A DNA stretch of 64,000 nucleotides from Trichoplax sp. H2. Its lineage: Eukaryota > Placozoa > Uniplacotomia > Trichoplacea. Within the stretch, counting starts at the first letter, position 1. Every line of letters starts with the position of its first letter. The stretch spans positions 55,621 to 119,620 of the forward strand of contig NOWV01000215.1 of NCBI GenBank assembly GCA_003344405.1. The letters run 5' to 3'. Shown here one piece after another: positions 14,543-25,200 of this stretch. Both the position numbers and the translations under genes were made by a program. The notes below the pieces were generated by a model. The model saw nothing but the letters and a program-made list of their open reading frames with translations. It was not told where the DNA came from and did not search any database.

Positions 14543-16933
14543 TTATAAGGAAATAATGGATTCGCTATCTGCTATAACTACTGTTTTACAACAGACCGCA
14601 TTTGCAACCGATTCTAAAATCAATCAAGGCAAGTTTCCGTGGTGAAACAGTCATCGCTATGGGTTAGTGTTTATACTTACATGACATGGGCGCATTACTG
14701 AGTTGCTTGCGTATATGATCATTGGTGAATTTGACGAAAGCTTCATATTGTTCTATAAAATACAATGGCAGGTTAGTCTTGAATTGGAAATCCAATAGAT
14801 CCATTTCTCTTTTTCTGATCAACTACACAACAATTCAATCCATCAAAGTCTAACTAAGACACAATTAGAAAACTACTACATTACAATGAATTCTTTTTTA
14901 AAATGGACTTTAGTCAAGGGCAAAATATGAATGGCTAAATAGGTAAGTCAATAAAATCATCGTTCTATTCTCCTCGACGTAATCCACATCTATTTCATAA
15001 TGTCGGTCTAGAAGAAACTGCTTTGACTGTAAAATACCATCCAGTGTCAAGTTACAACGTATAACGCATGGTCTGATAATGAGAAAAAAAAGGAGCAAAG
15101 CGTCCTCGTTTGCAACGACACCAGCTTCCTCCATGGCATTACAAAGTATGATTGCCAGCCAAATGGACAAGAAACTCGTTTCAACTTATTTGACTGTAGT
15201 AAAATATCCATTACAGCGTGTAAAGTAATGTACGATGATTTTAAAAAAAAAGGAGCAAAGCGTCCTCCTCTGCTAGTACAGCCAGTTTCCTCCATGATTG
15301 CTAGCCAAATGGACAAGAAACTCGTTTCAACATATTTGACTGTAGTAAAATATCCATTACAGCGTGTAAAGTAATGTACGATGATATTAAAAAAAAAGGA
15401 GCAAAGCGTTCTCGTCTGCTAGTACAGCCAGTTTCCTCCATGACATTACAAAGCATGATTGCCAGCCAAATGGACAAGAAACTCGTTTCAACTTATTGGA
15501 CTGTAGTAAAATATCCATTACAGCGTGAAAAGTAATGTACAGTACGATGATTTAAAAAAAAAAAGGAGCAAAGCGTCCTCTTCTGTTAGTATAGCCAGTT
15601 TCCTCCATGACATTATAAAGCATGATTGCCAGCCAAATGGACAAGAAACTCGTTTTAACTTATTTGGCTGTAGTAACTATCCATTACAGCGTGAAAAGTA
15701 ATGTACGTTACGATGATTTTAAAAAAAAAGGAGCAAAGCGTCCTCGTCTGCTAGAACAGCCAGTTTCCTCCATGATATTACAAAGCATGATCGCTAAGCA
15801 AATGGACAAGAAATTCGTTTCAACTTATTGGACTGTAATCAAATAGCATCCAGCATCAAGTCACAACGTGTCATGAGTAATAAAAAAAAATGGAGCAAGG
15901 TGTTCTCGTGTTCAAAGACACCCAGTTTCTTTGCATGGCATCACAAAGCATCGATCGCTAGTCAAACTTGTGCAACGCGTTGTATTGATTCCTTTCTAAT
16001 TTTTTTTTTACACATTGTATTGATGGATGGAAAAGTCGGAACGGGTAATCCAAAAGTCCATGACGATGACATGCATGGATCGAAAAGAAAGCGACTAGCA
16101 TCGATTGGTACTTACCGGCCAATTTGGTGGTTAATACTTTATCGTACTCTTCCCTTAGGTCATTTTCGCGTTGCTTGAGCATTTTCTGACAAAAGGCAAT
16201 GACTTCAGTAAAAGTGAATAATGGCATATCTTTCTTTCCATGGGCAATGAGGCTGTGACATTCATCCGTTGCCGATGTCGGTAAAGAAATGGGGCCACTA
16301 TCATGGTCGTTCTCGTCAAAATTCAATATTCGCCTTCTCTTTAAAATTCGCTTGTATTCCAGCTGGACATTTTGCCTTAATTCATCTAAAGGGAAGAAGA
16401 TGAAGAATCAACAACACTGTTATGATGGCATTTTGTCTACCATCGCTATCAAGACCACTACAGCTATTCCAATATGGCCGATGGTGGAAAGGTCAACGAT
16501 CTTTGTAGACTTGTTTCTCCATTGCAATCCAACAGAGTGATGTTGTTTGAAGTTGGTGTCTTGACTGGGAATTCTTCTTGCAAGTGTTGGATTGGTGTTG
16601 ATGTTGTTGCAACACTGTTGTCCAACACCGTCGACCGCCATTGCTCGATCATTTTTGCTAACCCACTTCAACTTGTATTCCCTTTCTGTCTACTCGATCA
16701 TTGTCTCCCTTCATTGGCTACTACCCTATTTCATCCTTCCACTTACCCGTATCGACGCTATGGCTTAACGGAAGAAATACTTTGGATGGCTGAGCTGGTG
16801 TCGCTGGTGCCGATTGAGGAGAAATGGATAAATATCTTCTTCGCTTACTTGGATGATGATGACTACCACTACTATTACTATGGCCGGGTAAAGGATCGAA
16901 ATCTAAACGTCGCTTGAGCGTTGCGCAAGCCAT
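14543..16933 (-). CDS. akirin: Akirin, nuclear transcription cofactor
   Basis: Akirins are small nuclear proteins that bridge transcription factors such as NF-kB or Twist to SWI/SNF-type chromatin remodellers. Exon 1 (16747-16933) starts MACATLKRRLDFDPL, the family signature, and has a KRRR nuclear-localisation motif at residues 30-33. Exon 2 (16116-16385) encodes LRQNVQLEYKRILKRRR, then MPLFTFTEVIAFCQKM and LREEYDKVLTTKLA. Exon 3 starts at 14752 and encodes EQYEAFVKFTNDHIRK. All junctions are GT-AG and in phase (1, 1). The end is ambiguous. A strong donor GTAAGTAT after 14681 with an acceptor at 14569 gives a fourth exon (14543-14568) and 184 aa ending with Ser-Tyr near the C-terminus, as in other akirins (SYVS). 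Read-through stops at 14664 and gives 181 aa. I favour splicing. Human akirin-2 is 203 aa. Intron 2 is ~1.36 kb and filled with tandem repeats. Confidence 0.92.
15000..15960. repeat. ~160-bp tandem repeat (about six units) inside akirin intron 2
   Basis: The anchor AGGAGCAAAGCGTCCTC recurs near 15091, 15251, 15397, 15564 and 15729, with a diverged sixth copy near 15891, giving periods of 146-167 bp. Each unit also holds ATTGCCAGCCAAATGGACAA, a CATTACAGCGTG segment and a poly-A tract of 7-11 bases. Short open frames through the array on both strands are by-products of the repetition. The array lies wholly between akirin exons 2 and 3. Confidence 0.92.
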
Positions 16934-18060
16934 AACCAAACCAATTGGATCGTTACAAGGGCCCAATTCAATTCCACTACTATCCAAAGATAAATCGATG
17001 CAGATGTTGCCGATCAACGACGGATAGTCTTCCAAACAACAGCAACAAGGGAGGAAAAAAATCCAATGGAGCCAACAACAGCCACTCAGGAAAATGGACG
17101 CACTGGTTTACTATAGGATTGAGCAGTGAAAAATGACGACCGATGAGATAGAGCTTTGGTTTATATGGATTCCACCCAGAGTCTTGGACAGATGGCAGTC
17201 GTGACGAATGACGTTTGGGGGGCAATCGACTGGATGCGAGCAGTCTACTTTCATAGTCATTCCTATACTCTGCACGACTGTTTGCGGTATCGACCCGACT
17301 GGATTGGCTAAGCCTTGCTTCACCTGTCACCAAGTGACGCTTCCCTAGTCATAGGGAAGGCGTCGAATTGGGTGACACTTGCCTCATACTGGACCATGGT
17401 GATAGCGCTGACTGAGTAGGGGTATTTTTGATCATTGGTATTTGAATAACTTGTAAGACTAGTCTAAGCAGTGCTATTTAATACACTACCCTTCGACAAG
17501 GATGACGTCCCATAGTCTTACGGGATACTCTACCCTTTGAGGATAACATGGTCCAAAATGGCCTGCATGCGATGTTACCCTTGTTTGCCCACCCTACCTC
17601 GCCATGGCACCCTTGGACTACCCTCGAGGATGTTACCCTGGTGCATTGTCGACACCTTTTCTCTGTCATGGCCCGTCTATTGGCTTCCAGTCATGTCTTA
17701 CGCGATCGTCTAGGAAGTACTTCTTTCAATGGAAGCATCATCAACGGAATAGAACGATTTCCAGTTGGAGTTATTCGATGGCATCAAGATCAAGTTCAAA
17801 GTCTTGATTTCAATTTGCATGTCCATGGTAGACTTGCACGTCACGCTGCTGACTGGTCTTCAACCACTACATGCTTTTGTATTACTTGTACGACATGTTC
17901 AAGCACCAGTACAGTACACTACACCAAGACAGAAAACAAAGGTCGACGTTGTCATGAGTCATACGTCATGACTCATAACAACATCATGGACCAATCACAA
18001 TCAATCACCCAATCCATGCTTAGAGGAAGTCACTTTGTATGCGCTTGGATGAAATAAAGA
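16934..18060. other. GC-richer region upstream of akirin; 5' UTR/promoter candidate
   Basis: Base composition here is clearly less AT-rich than the rest of the window, on the 5' side of akirin (-). Several overlapping open frames exist on both strands, including 17548-18057 (+), but none shows a recognisable domain, so I read them as a consequence of GC content. A perfect hairpin CTTCCCTAGTCATAGGGAAG lies at about 17340. It most likely holds akirin 5' UTR and promoter, and an unrecognised gene cannot be excluded. Confidence 0.45.
17951..18013. promoter_or_regulatory. AP-1/CRE-like palindrome with CCAAT boxes
   Basis: The palindrome ATGAGTCATACGTCATGACT (from ~17954) contains TGAGTCA (AP-1 type), TACGTCA (CRE-half type) and the mirrored TGACTCA. 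CCAAT follows at 17991 and 18009. It lies ~1 kb upstream of the akirin start. Function is inferred from motif clustering only. Confidence 0.35.
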
Positions 18061-18369
18061 GATCCAATAGTAAAGCATTGGACATTAACTCATACCTGCG
18101 TCTACCGATACGCCCAGTATACGGATTTCCCCATCCATCGTGACAGGGCGACTTGCAGTCCATTCAATCCATGGCTTGACAAGAAGCCATTGAAATGAAA
18201 ATGGCCAAATTAGAAATTCAAAATCACACTTGTAGAAAGCTGCTTTTCCAGCCTACTGTAGTAATGAGCAGTGTACTGCATTGGGGACTAATTAGTACTG
18301 TAGTTAGAGTATTCAGTGATGTAAATAGTTCTTCATCGATCTCTGAAACAAACGTAGCATTAGGTCAAT
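18061..18369. other. Spacer before the satellite array, no gene seen
   Basis: Transition from the GC-richer block to the tandem array. It contains CCTACTGTAGTAATGAGCAGT-type short palindromic words and a GAAAATGGCC segment faintly like the interior of the MITE-like element at 19847-20133. No coding signal seen. Confidence 0.4.
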
Positions 18370-19846
18370 GATGGCAATGCTTCTTGCTTTTTGTCCATTT
18401 TGTCCTGATGGACTTTATTAGCATGCTCTGTCGTTTCATTGCAAGAGACTCCCTATCAAGCCTGTCCCTCTGGCTCCTTCTTGCTGTTAGAAAAGCTCTA
18501 TTTGAAATATTCTAGAAACAAATACAGCAGTTGCAGCATGAGTTCAATCTAGGCATGACTTGCTCTTTATTTGTCCATTTTGTCTTGATGGACTTTATTT
18601 GCATGCTCTGTCATTTCATTGCAAGAGGCTCCCTATCAAGCCTGTCTCTCTGGTTCCTTCTTGCTGTTAGAAAAGCTCTATTTGAAATATTCTAGGAACA
18701 AACATAGCTAGTTTAATTTAGGCAATACTTCCTCTTTCTTTTTGTCCATTTTGTCCTGATGGACTTTATTAGCATGCTCTGTCATTTCATTGTTCCTTTC
18801 GTACTCATAGAAAAGCTCTATTTGAAATATTCTAGGAATAAGCACAGCGAGTTCAGTTTAGCCATTACTTCCTCTTTCTTTTTGTCCATTTTCTCCTGAT
18901 GGACTTTATTAGCAAGCTCTGTCGTTTCATTGCAAGAGACTCCCTATCAAGCCTGTCCCTCTGGCTCCTTCTTGCTGTTAGAAAAGCTCTATTTGAAATA
19001 TTCTAGGAGCAAGCACAGCGAATTCAATTTAGGCATTACTTCCTCTTTCTTTTTGTCCATTTTGTCCTGATGGACTTTATTAGCAAGCTCTGTCGTTTCA
19101 TTGTAAGAGACTCCCTATCAAGCTTGTCCCTCTGGCTCCTTCTTGCTCTTAGAAAAGCTCTATTTGAAATATTCTAGAAAGAAATACAGCAGTTGCAGCA
19201 TGAGTTCAATTTAGCCATTACATCCTCTTTCTTTTTTGTTCATTTGTCTTGATGGACTTTATTTGCATGCTCTGTCATTTCATTGCAAGAGGCTCCCTAT
19301 CAAGCCTGTCTCTCTGGTTCCTTCGTGCTCATAGGAAAGCTCTATTTGAAATATTCTAGAAACAAATACAGCAGTTGCAGCATGAGTTCAATCTAGGCAT
19401 GACTTGCTCTTTATTTGTCCATTTTGTCTTGATGGACTTTATTTGCATGCTCTGTCATTTCATTACAAGAGGTTCCCTAACAAGCTTGTCTCTCTGGTTC
19501 CTTCGTGCTCATAGGAAAGCTCTATTTGAAATATTCTAGAAATAAGTACAACAGTTGCAGCATGAATTCAATCGAGGCAATGCTTCCTCTTTCTCTTTTA
19601 TGTCCGTTTCGTCCTAATGTACTTATTGGTATGATCTGTTTTTATTGAAAGTAATCTCGCTAGAAACAAATACAGCAGTTGCAGCATGAATTCAATCGAG
19701 GCGATGCCTCCTCTTTCTCTTTTATGGCCGTTTCGTTTTAATGTACTTATTTGGTAAGATCGGTTTTAATTGAAAGTAATCTCGCTAGAAACAAATACAG
19801 CAGCTACAGCATGAATTCAATCAAGGCAATGCTTTCTCGGATCGAA
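18370..19846. repeat. Satellite-like tandem array, left part
   Basis: The anchor TTGTCCATTTTGTCCTGATG recurs at about 18391, 18571, 18742, 18882, 19053, 19236 and 19415, and in diverged form at 19601 and 19721. Units are mostly 171-186 bp. One (18742-18882) is 140 bp because it lacks the CAAGAGACTCCCTATCAAGC block, and the last units are ~120 bp. Shared blocks include GAAAAGCTCTATTTGAAATA and ACAGCAGTTGCAGCATG. No protein domain is seen in any frame. Confidence 0.92.
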
Positions 19847-20133
19847 AGTAATATCCGACTCCTACAATTTTTATACACTTCGATAGTATTTTCGTACTGT
19901 TGATACGAAGAGAGTATCAGTTCGTCGTCATTCAATCATAACGGAAAGTCAATGAAAATGGCTTGTCCAAAGCTTCTTTACAGTGGTAGTCACTTTTCTA
20001 CCTACTGTACTGTAGTTATAGAGCAGACATCACTACAGTAAGAGCTGGATCGTAAAGGCAGATTGCCTACCGCTTTGTTGCAATCTTCTTAATTAATTAA
20101 AATCTAAAAAAACTGTAGGAGTCGGATACTACT
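19847..20133. mobile_element. 287-bp MITE-like element with 20-bp terminal inverted repeats
   Basis: The left end 19847-19866 and the reverse complement of the right end 20114-20133 read AGTARTATCCGACTCCTACA, with one mismatch in 20. The element splits the surrounding tandem array: matching array sequence stops before it and resumes after it. The interior has no coding capacity. If the true termini are TCCGACTCC, both ends are flanked by TA, as for Tc1/mariner-type insertions, but the target duplication cannot be settled from a single copy. Confidence 0.75.
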
Positions 20134-20340
20134 GTTGAATAGTGTTGATCCGTTTCCTCTTTCTCTTTCATGTCCGTTTCGTCCTAATGTACTTATCGGT
20201 ATGATCTGCTTTATTGAAAGTAATCTCGCTAGAAACAAATGCAACAGCTGTAGCATGAATTCGATCGAGGCAATGGCTTCCTCTTTCTCTCTTTATGTCC
20301 ATTTCGTCCTAATGTACTTATTTATTGGTATGGTCTGTTT
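20134..20340. repeat. Satellite-like tandem array, right part
   Basis: Resumption of the array after the inserted element. Two ~125-bp units are anchored by TGTCCGTTTCGTCCTAATG (20171) and TGTCCATTTCGTCCTAATG (20297), each with ATGAATTC and a GAAAGTAATCTCGCTAGAAA-type block. More diverged fragments continue to about 20700 (for example ATCCATTTCGCCCTG near 20665). Confidence 0.8.
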
Positions 20341-22281
20341 TTATTGAAAATAATATCGGAATCAACTCGTTTCTTGGAAACGGTCCCAAACCAACACCAC
20401 AATTTGAGCACGAGTTCAGAAATGCTTTCTCGTTTTTTATTTTTTTATTTTGCCGTGATGAGGTGATTGGCCTTGTCTATTGCCATCCTTGTTATAGATT
20501 TAGTGTCTGGACATTTTTGAAAATATCTACAATCATTCATGCAATGATATCCGGTTTCAAGCGAGCTCCGGGTTACTACTTTTACAAAAGTTATTCAACT
20601 CTTCTCCAAATAAACACAACTATTAGAGCATCAGTTTAATTTAGCCCATGCTTGCTCCTCTTCTATTTCCATCCATTTCGCCCTGTTTTACTTAATTGCA
20701 TGGCCAATTAGTATCACTGTTTTAGGTTTAGGATCAGAATTTACTGGCAAATTACATATGAGTAACAATAAAAAACTATCCATTTTGTACAACAGTCAAT
20801 TCATTATACTCGTATTTAGTTGGTAAATTATTAAAAGAAGAAGCATTGACTACTTACTGTATGTCAAGCTAATACTCGAGTCTGCTGTTTATTTCTAGGA
20901 TATTTAATGTTACATAGAATTAGAAGTGATGAGGATTAAGACGATTTATATATATAGAACGGTGACTAGCACACAGTTCGCGATACTTGGCGTAGTTCTT
21001 TACTAAGCGGAATGCTTCACTTACCATGTGCTTATTTGTATGATCTGTTGGAATCAAGGCAAATAGTATTTAGTATTTATACGGGCAATGCTTGCTCTTA
21101 TAAATATTTTTTGACTCCAAATACTTCCTGATGCACTAATTGGTTATGTGGTATTGCCTATAGTCGTGGTACCTAGTTATGATATTTATTTTGAATGAAA
21201 CTCCAGTATAGAAGTTGGGACAAATAGAGGAGTCATAAAGTTCTCACCTAAGCTCCGTCCTTCAACTCTTTCGCACCTTGGCTTACACTACACCATCCGA
21301 AGCTTTAGCTTGCGGAATCTGCTCATAGCGTTTGGCACAATTATTCATGACCAAACGGAAACTACTATTAAAGGAGATTTATTAATCAGGGAAATTGAAA
21401 TTTTTCGGTCTTACAAGCATCAATCTTATCGATCACAATGTACAGCAAACGCTAGCGTACGGTGAATAACTTTATAGATTAATTAATCAATCATCCGCTG
21501 TATTCTTCGTGCGTATTGCTTAAACTAGACACTTTAGCCTCAGGTTCTTCAATTTAGCACCTACCTTTATAAATATTGTGTTGACAAACTATTTGCATTA
21601 AAAACGGTCATACTCAAGATACAATCCAACATGAATTACCGTAGAATTACTATCTATCAAATAAAATATCACACCAGTTATCATTAACATATGATATTGT
21701 TCTTAATATCGTGTATTTCTATTTAAATAGCAATTCCATCATGTGGCAAAGGCTTCATATTGAGCATTGGTTAATAAATTATTCTGCATACTCGTCGTGC
21801 GACGACATTGGTCTGCTCAGCTAATATCTTGAATAAATAAAGAAATCAAATTTTAGAATGGTCTAAAGTGTCATTACTGTTTATAATAATGATGCTGAAT
21901 ATCCATCCACTGATTTAAACTAGATTTGCGTGTAGTGGCGGCTTCTGCGATACCGTTAGGAATTTCTCACTTGGCGCCATCATGACACCATCATACAGTA
22001 GTTAAGGATAAAACTCTGTAGACAGACAACCAATACAACTTACCGTAAGAGTAGAACTTTAAAGTCAAATGAACATTACTGTATCCTGTCGTAAATGGAA
22101 AGACTGTACAATCAAGTCATCCCTATTTTACAATCTTGACTGCATATAATTATATAATTATCAGACTTGAGTGCGACTATTTCGGCATTTGTGGGCCTAT
22201 CAGACGCTAAAATTTGATTTTCAAATCCATTGATTTGGCCAACTTTAAAGCAAAACGTAGCCGCTGTTTGCAATACGCTCA
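20341..22281. other. Spacer between satellite array and GART
   Basis: Apart from fading array fragments up to ~20700, this is AT-rich DNA with no recognisable gene. An open frame at 20325-20639 runs out of the repeat and is not supported. The GART promoter should lie in the last few hundred bases. Several polypurine and palindromic words occur but no defined element. Confidence 0.4.
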
Positions 22282-25200
22282 ATGAAAACGGTCCTAGTTC
22301 TTGGCAGTGGAGGCAGGGAACATGCAATAGCTTGGAAACTGTCTGAAAATTCTGATATTCACAAGGTATATGTAGCACCAGGCAATGGTGGTACCGAAAA
22401 TGAATGGAAATCAGCTAATGTTCATCTTTCATTGCACAATTTTGATGAAATTTCAGCCTGGTGCCAACATGAGCGAATAGCGATGGTGGTCGTTGGGCCT
22501 GAGGCACCTTTGGCCGATGGAATAGTCGATTTCTTACAACAGAGACAAATTCCGTGCTTTGGTCCAAGTAAAGCAGCTGCAAGATTGGAATGGGATAAGT
22601 GCTATGCCAAGGAAATAATGCAGTCATGCAATATTCCTACCGCTAAATGGAAATCCTTTACTCAATTTCAAGAAGCGATCGATTACATTGGAAGGTAGTT
22701 TAAAAACGACCATTGCCGTACTTGTGGTCATACTTACTTTAAATTCTTTAGCTTTGGGAAGATTGCGATTAATTACAACACCACAAGCGGTACTGCACAC
22801 AAAATGATCCAAGTTATTTTTTCTTTTAATTGTAGCAATCAACAATCTCGTTACGTTATTAAAGCAAATGGCCTTGCAGCTGGAAAAGGTGTTACTATTT
22901 GTTGTAGTCAAGAAGAAGCGGAAACAGCCATCATCGACATTTTAATAGTACGTATTACAGCTATCATTTTGCGGTAGATTTTATCTTTCAAGTTACTTGA
23001 ACGAGCTCGAAACTATCAACTGTAGTAATGTCTTGACTATTCTTGTTCCGTACAGAATAATAAATTTGGAGAGAAAAAGGTCATTATTGAAGAATGCTTG
23101 CATGGAGATGAAATCTCGGTAATGGGCTAGTCATTAATCAAGAAATATGCTGTACTTTTCCCTTTTTAAAGGATTTACGGCTCATTCGATTGTAGATTGG
23201 AATAAAGGTTAACTATATGTACACGATTTTCATTAGGTTCTAGCTTTCTGCGATGGGGCTAATGTCAGCATAATGCCATACGTCCACGATTATAAGAGAC
23301 TATACGATGGCGATTTAGGTCCAAATACAGGAGGAATGGGGGCATTTGCTCCATATACTAAGGTTAGTATTCATTGATGAATTTTGCAAAGATAGCTCTA
23401 CACTTGAAAGTTGTAATATTAATATGCATTGCTATAATTATGCTAAAATGCGACCAGAATAAACTCATTATCCTGTAAGCAAGCCATTAATAAAGCCTTC
23501 TAATTTTTGTAACATGCCAATATTAGGTTTCAGATGACGATGACAGATGTATCCGGGAAGAAATTATATTCAAGATCATTTCAAAAATGAAAAGCCTTGG
23601 CCATCCATATAACGGGATCTTATATGCTGGCATAATGCTTACAAATGATGGTCCGAAAGTACTAGAGTTCAATTGTAGATTGGGTGATCCTGAAGCGCAG
23701 GTAAAACTCCAAGAAATAGCAGTACATGCCTAATGGCTGATTGATTGCCTGGTAGGACTGTATGGGTTTCATTTTTAATAGTATTAGCAAATAAATTGTA
23801 TTCAGCTATTCTTTCATAACTAGAAATACTAAGAATAGGCGTTAGTGTGAACAGCGCTGTCATGTTGCTTTAGGTTTTACTACCTTTACTGAAAAGCGAC
23901 TTGTTCAATATTCTGGAAGATTGCATCAAGCAAAACTTGAATCGTATCGTTGAATGGCATCCAGATTATGCCGTAGGAGTAGTATTAGTGAGTAGAGGTT
24001 ACCCTGGACCATACCAGACTGATGTTGAAATTCATAGCATTAATAAAGCTGCCACATTTGCTGGTATAGAAATATTCCACGCTGGAACTGCATTAACAGG
24101 TAAAAATTGAAATTTACATAATATCTGCATAGTATCCTAGTATCGTAGTATTAAATACCTATAAATCAATCTGACCTGAATATTTTGATTAAAAACGAGA
24201 TAATGGTCGACATAAACGACTAATAGCAGATCTTATCGTGATCGTGTGAGCTTCGAATCATTTATAGTAACTTGCTACAAATGATTGCGCATCGGAAATA
24301 CTTTAAGAGCTAGCTTTAATCTTCTCATGTACGATTATGTTACTACTGTTAAAAAATTTTTATTTACGCGTATAATTCCATTTTGCTACATACTGTAGCA
24401 TCGAAATTTGTAGGAATTTCAATCTACCGCTAAATTTACGTTAATAAACATTCTAGATTTTGAAGCTATTATGTTAGCGATCACAGTATTGCTATAAGAT
24501 TTTATTTATCAATGCTTAGATAATATGGATCACCAAGTATTAACTAAAAAAGGAAGAGTTATGACAGTGACCGCCAAAGCATCGTCTCTTTCTAAAGCAT
24601 CAATCATAGCTTATCGGGCTATTGATTGCATTAACTTTGAAGGAAAGATGTTTCGGAAAGATATCGGTGCTAAATCTTGGCTTGATAGTGATAGGTAATT
24701 TTTGACTTTACAAGTTTCATTCACTTCTGTTCCTTTCCATCTGTAAATGGAATGCTTTCTTCATAGACGAGATCTAACACGTTTTGTATACGTTATAGTT
24801 ATATGGACTAAATTGATTATCCTGGTATTCTATTAATGCAAAATTAGTAAAACAAGTTGTACTTCAATGTAGGACCTAAATTTCAAAACATAACTGTTCT
24901 CTATTACAATCTATTGGAGCATAATTATAATTTAAATACAGTAAAATCATTAACTAACCATTTAAATATAGCAAAAAGTGATTTCAGTTCTTAAATGAGC
25001 CAACATGGTACTATTTCCGTATATACCGTATATATAAAGGACGCAATATCTATAACAGTTACGTGAATAATACAGTGACCATTGAATGATGCAGATTACC
25101 TGATGGCCTAACTTATAAAGCATGCGGAGTTAATATTGGAGCTGGTAATGATCTCGTGGCAAATATACAATCACTGGCTAAGTCAACGCTTAGGCGAGGT

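Noticed and set aside
14910-15846. Several open frames on both strands with repeated MSIWLAI or QMDKK segments
   Set aside because: They are translations of the ~160-bp tandem repeat inside an akirin intron, and each ends at a different random stop.
17548-18057. 169-codon plus-strand open frame
   Set aside because: Lies in a GC-richer block where long frames arise by chance on both strands; no domain seen and no homologue recalled.
22112-22378. Antisense frame overlapping the GART start
   Set aside because: Shadow of the GART first exon, whose protein match is unambiguous.
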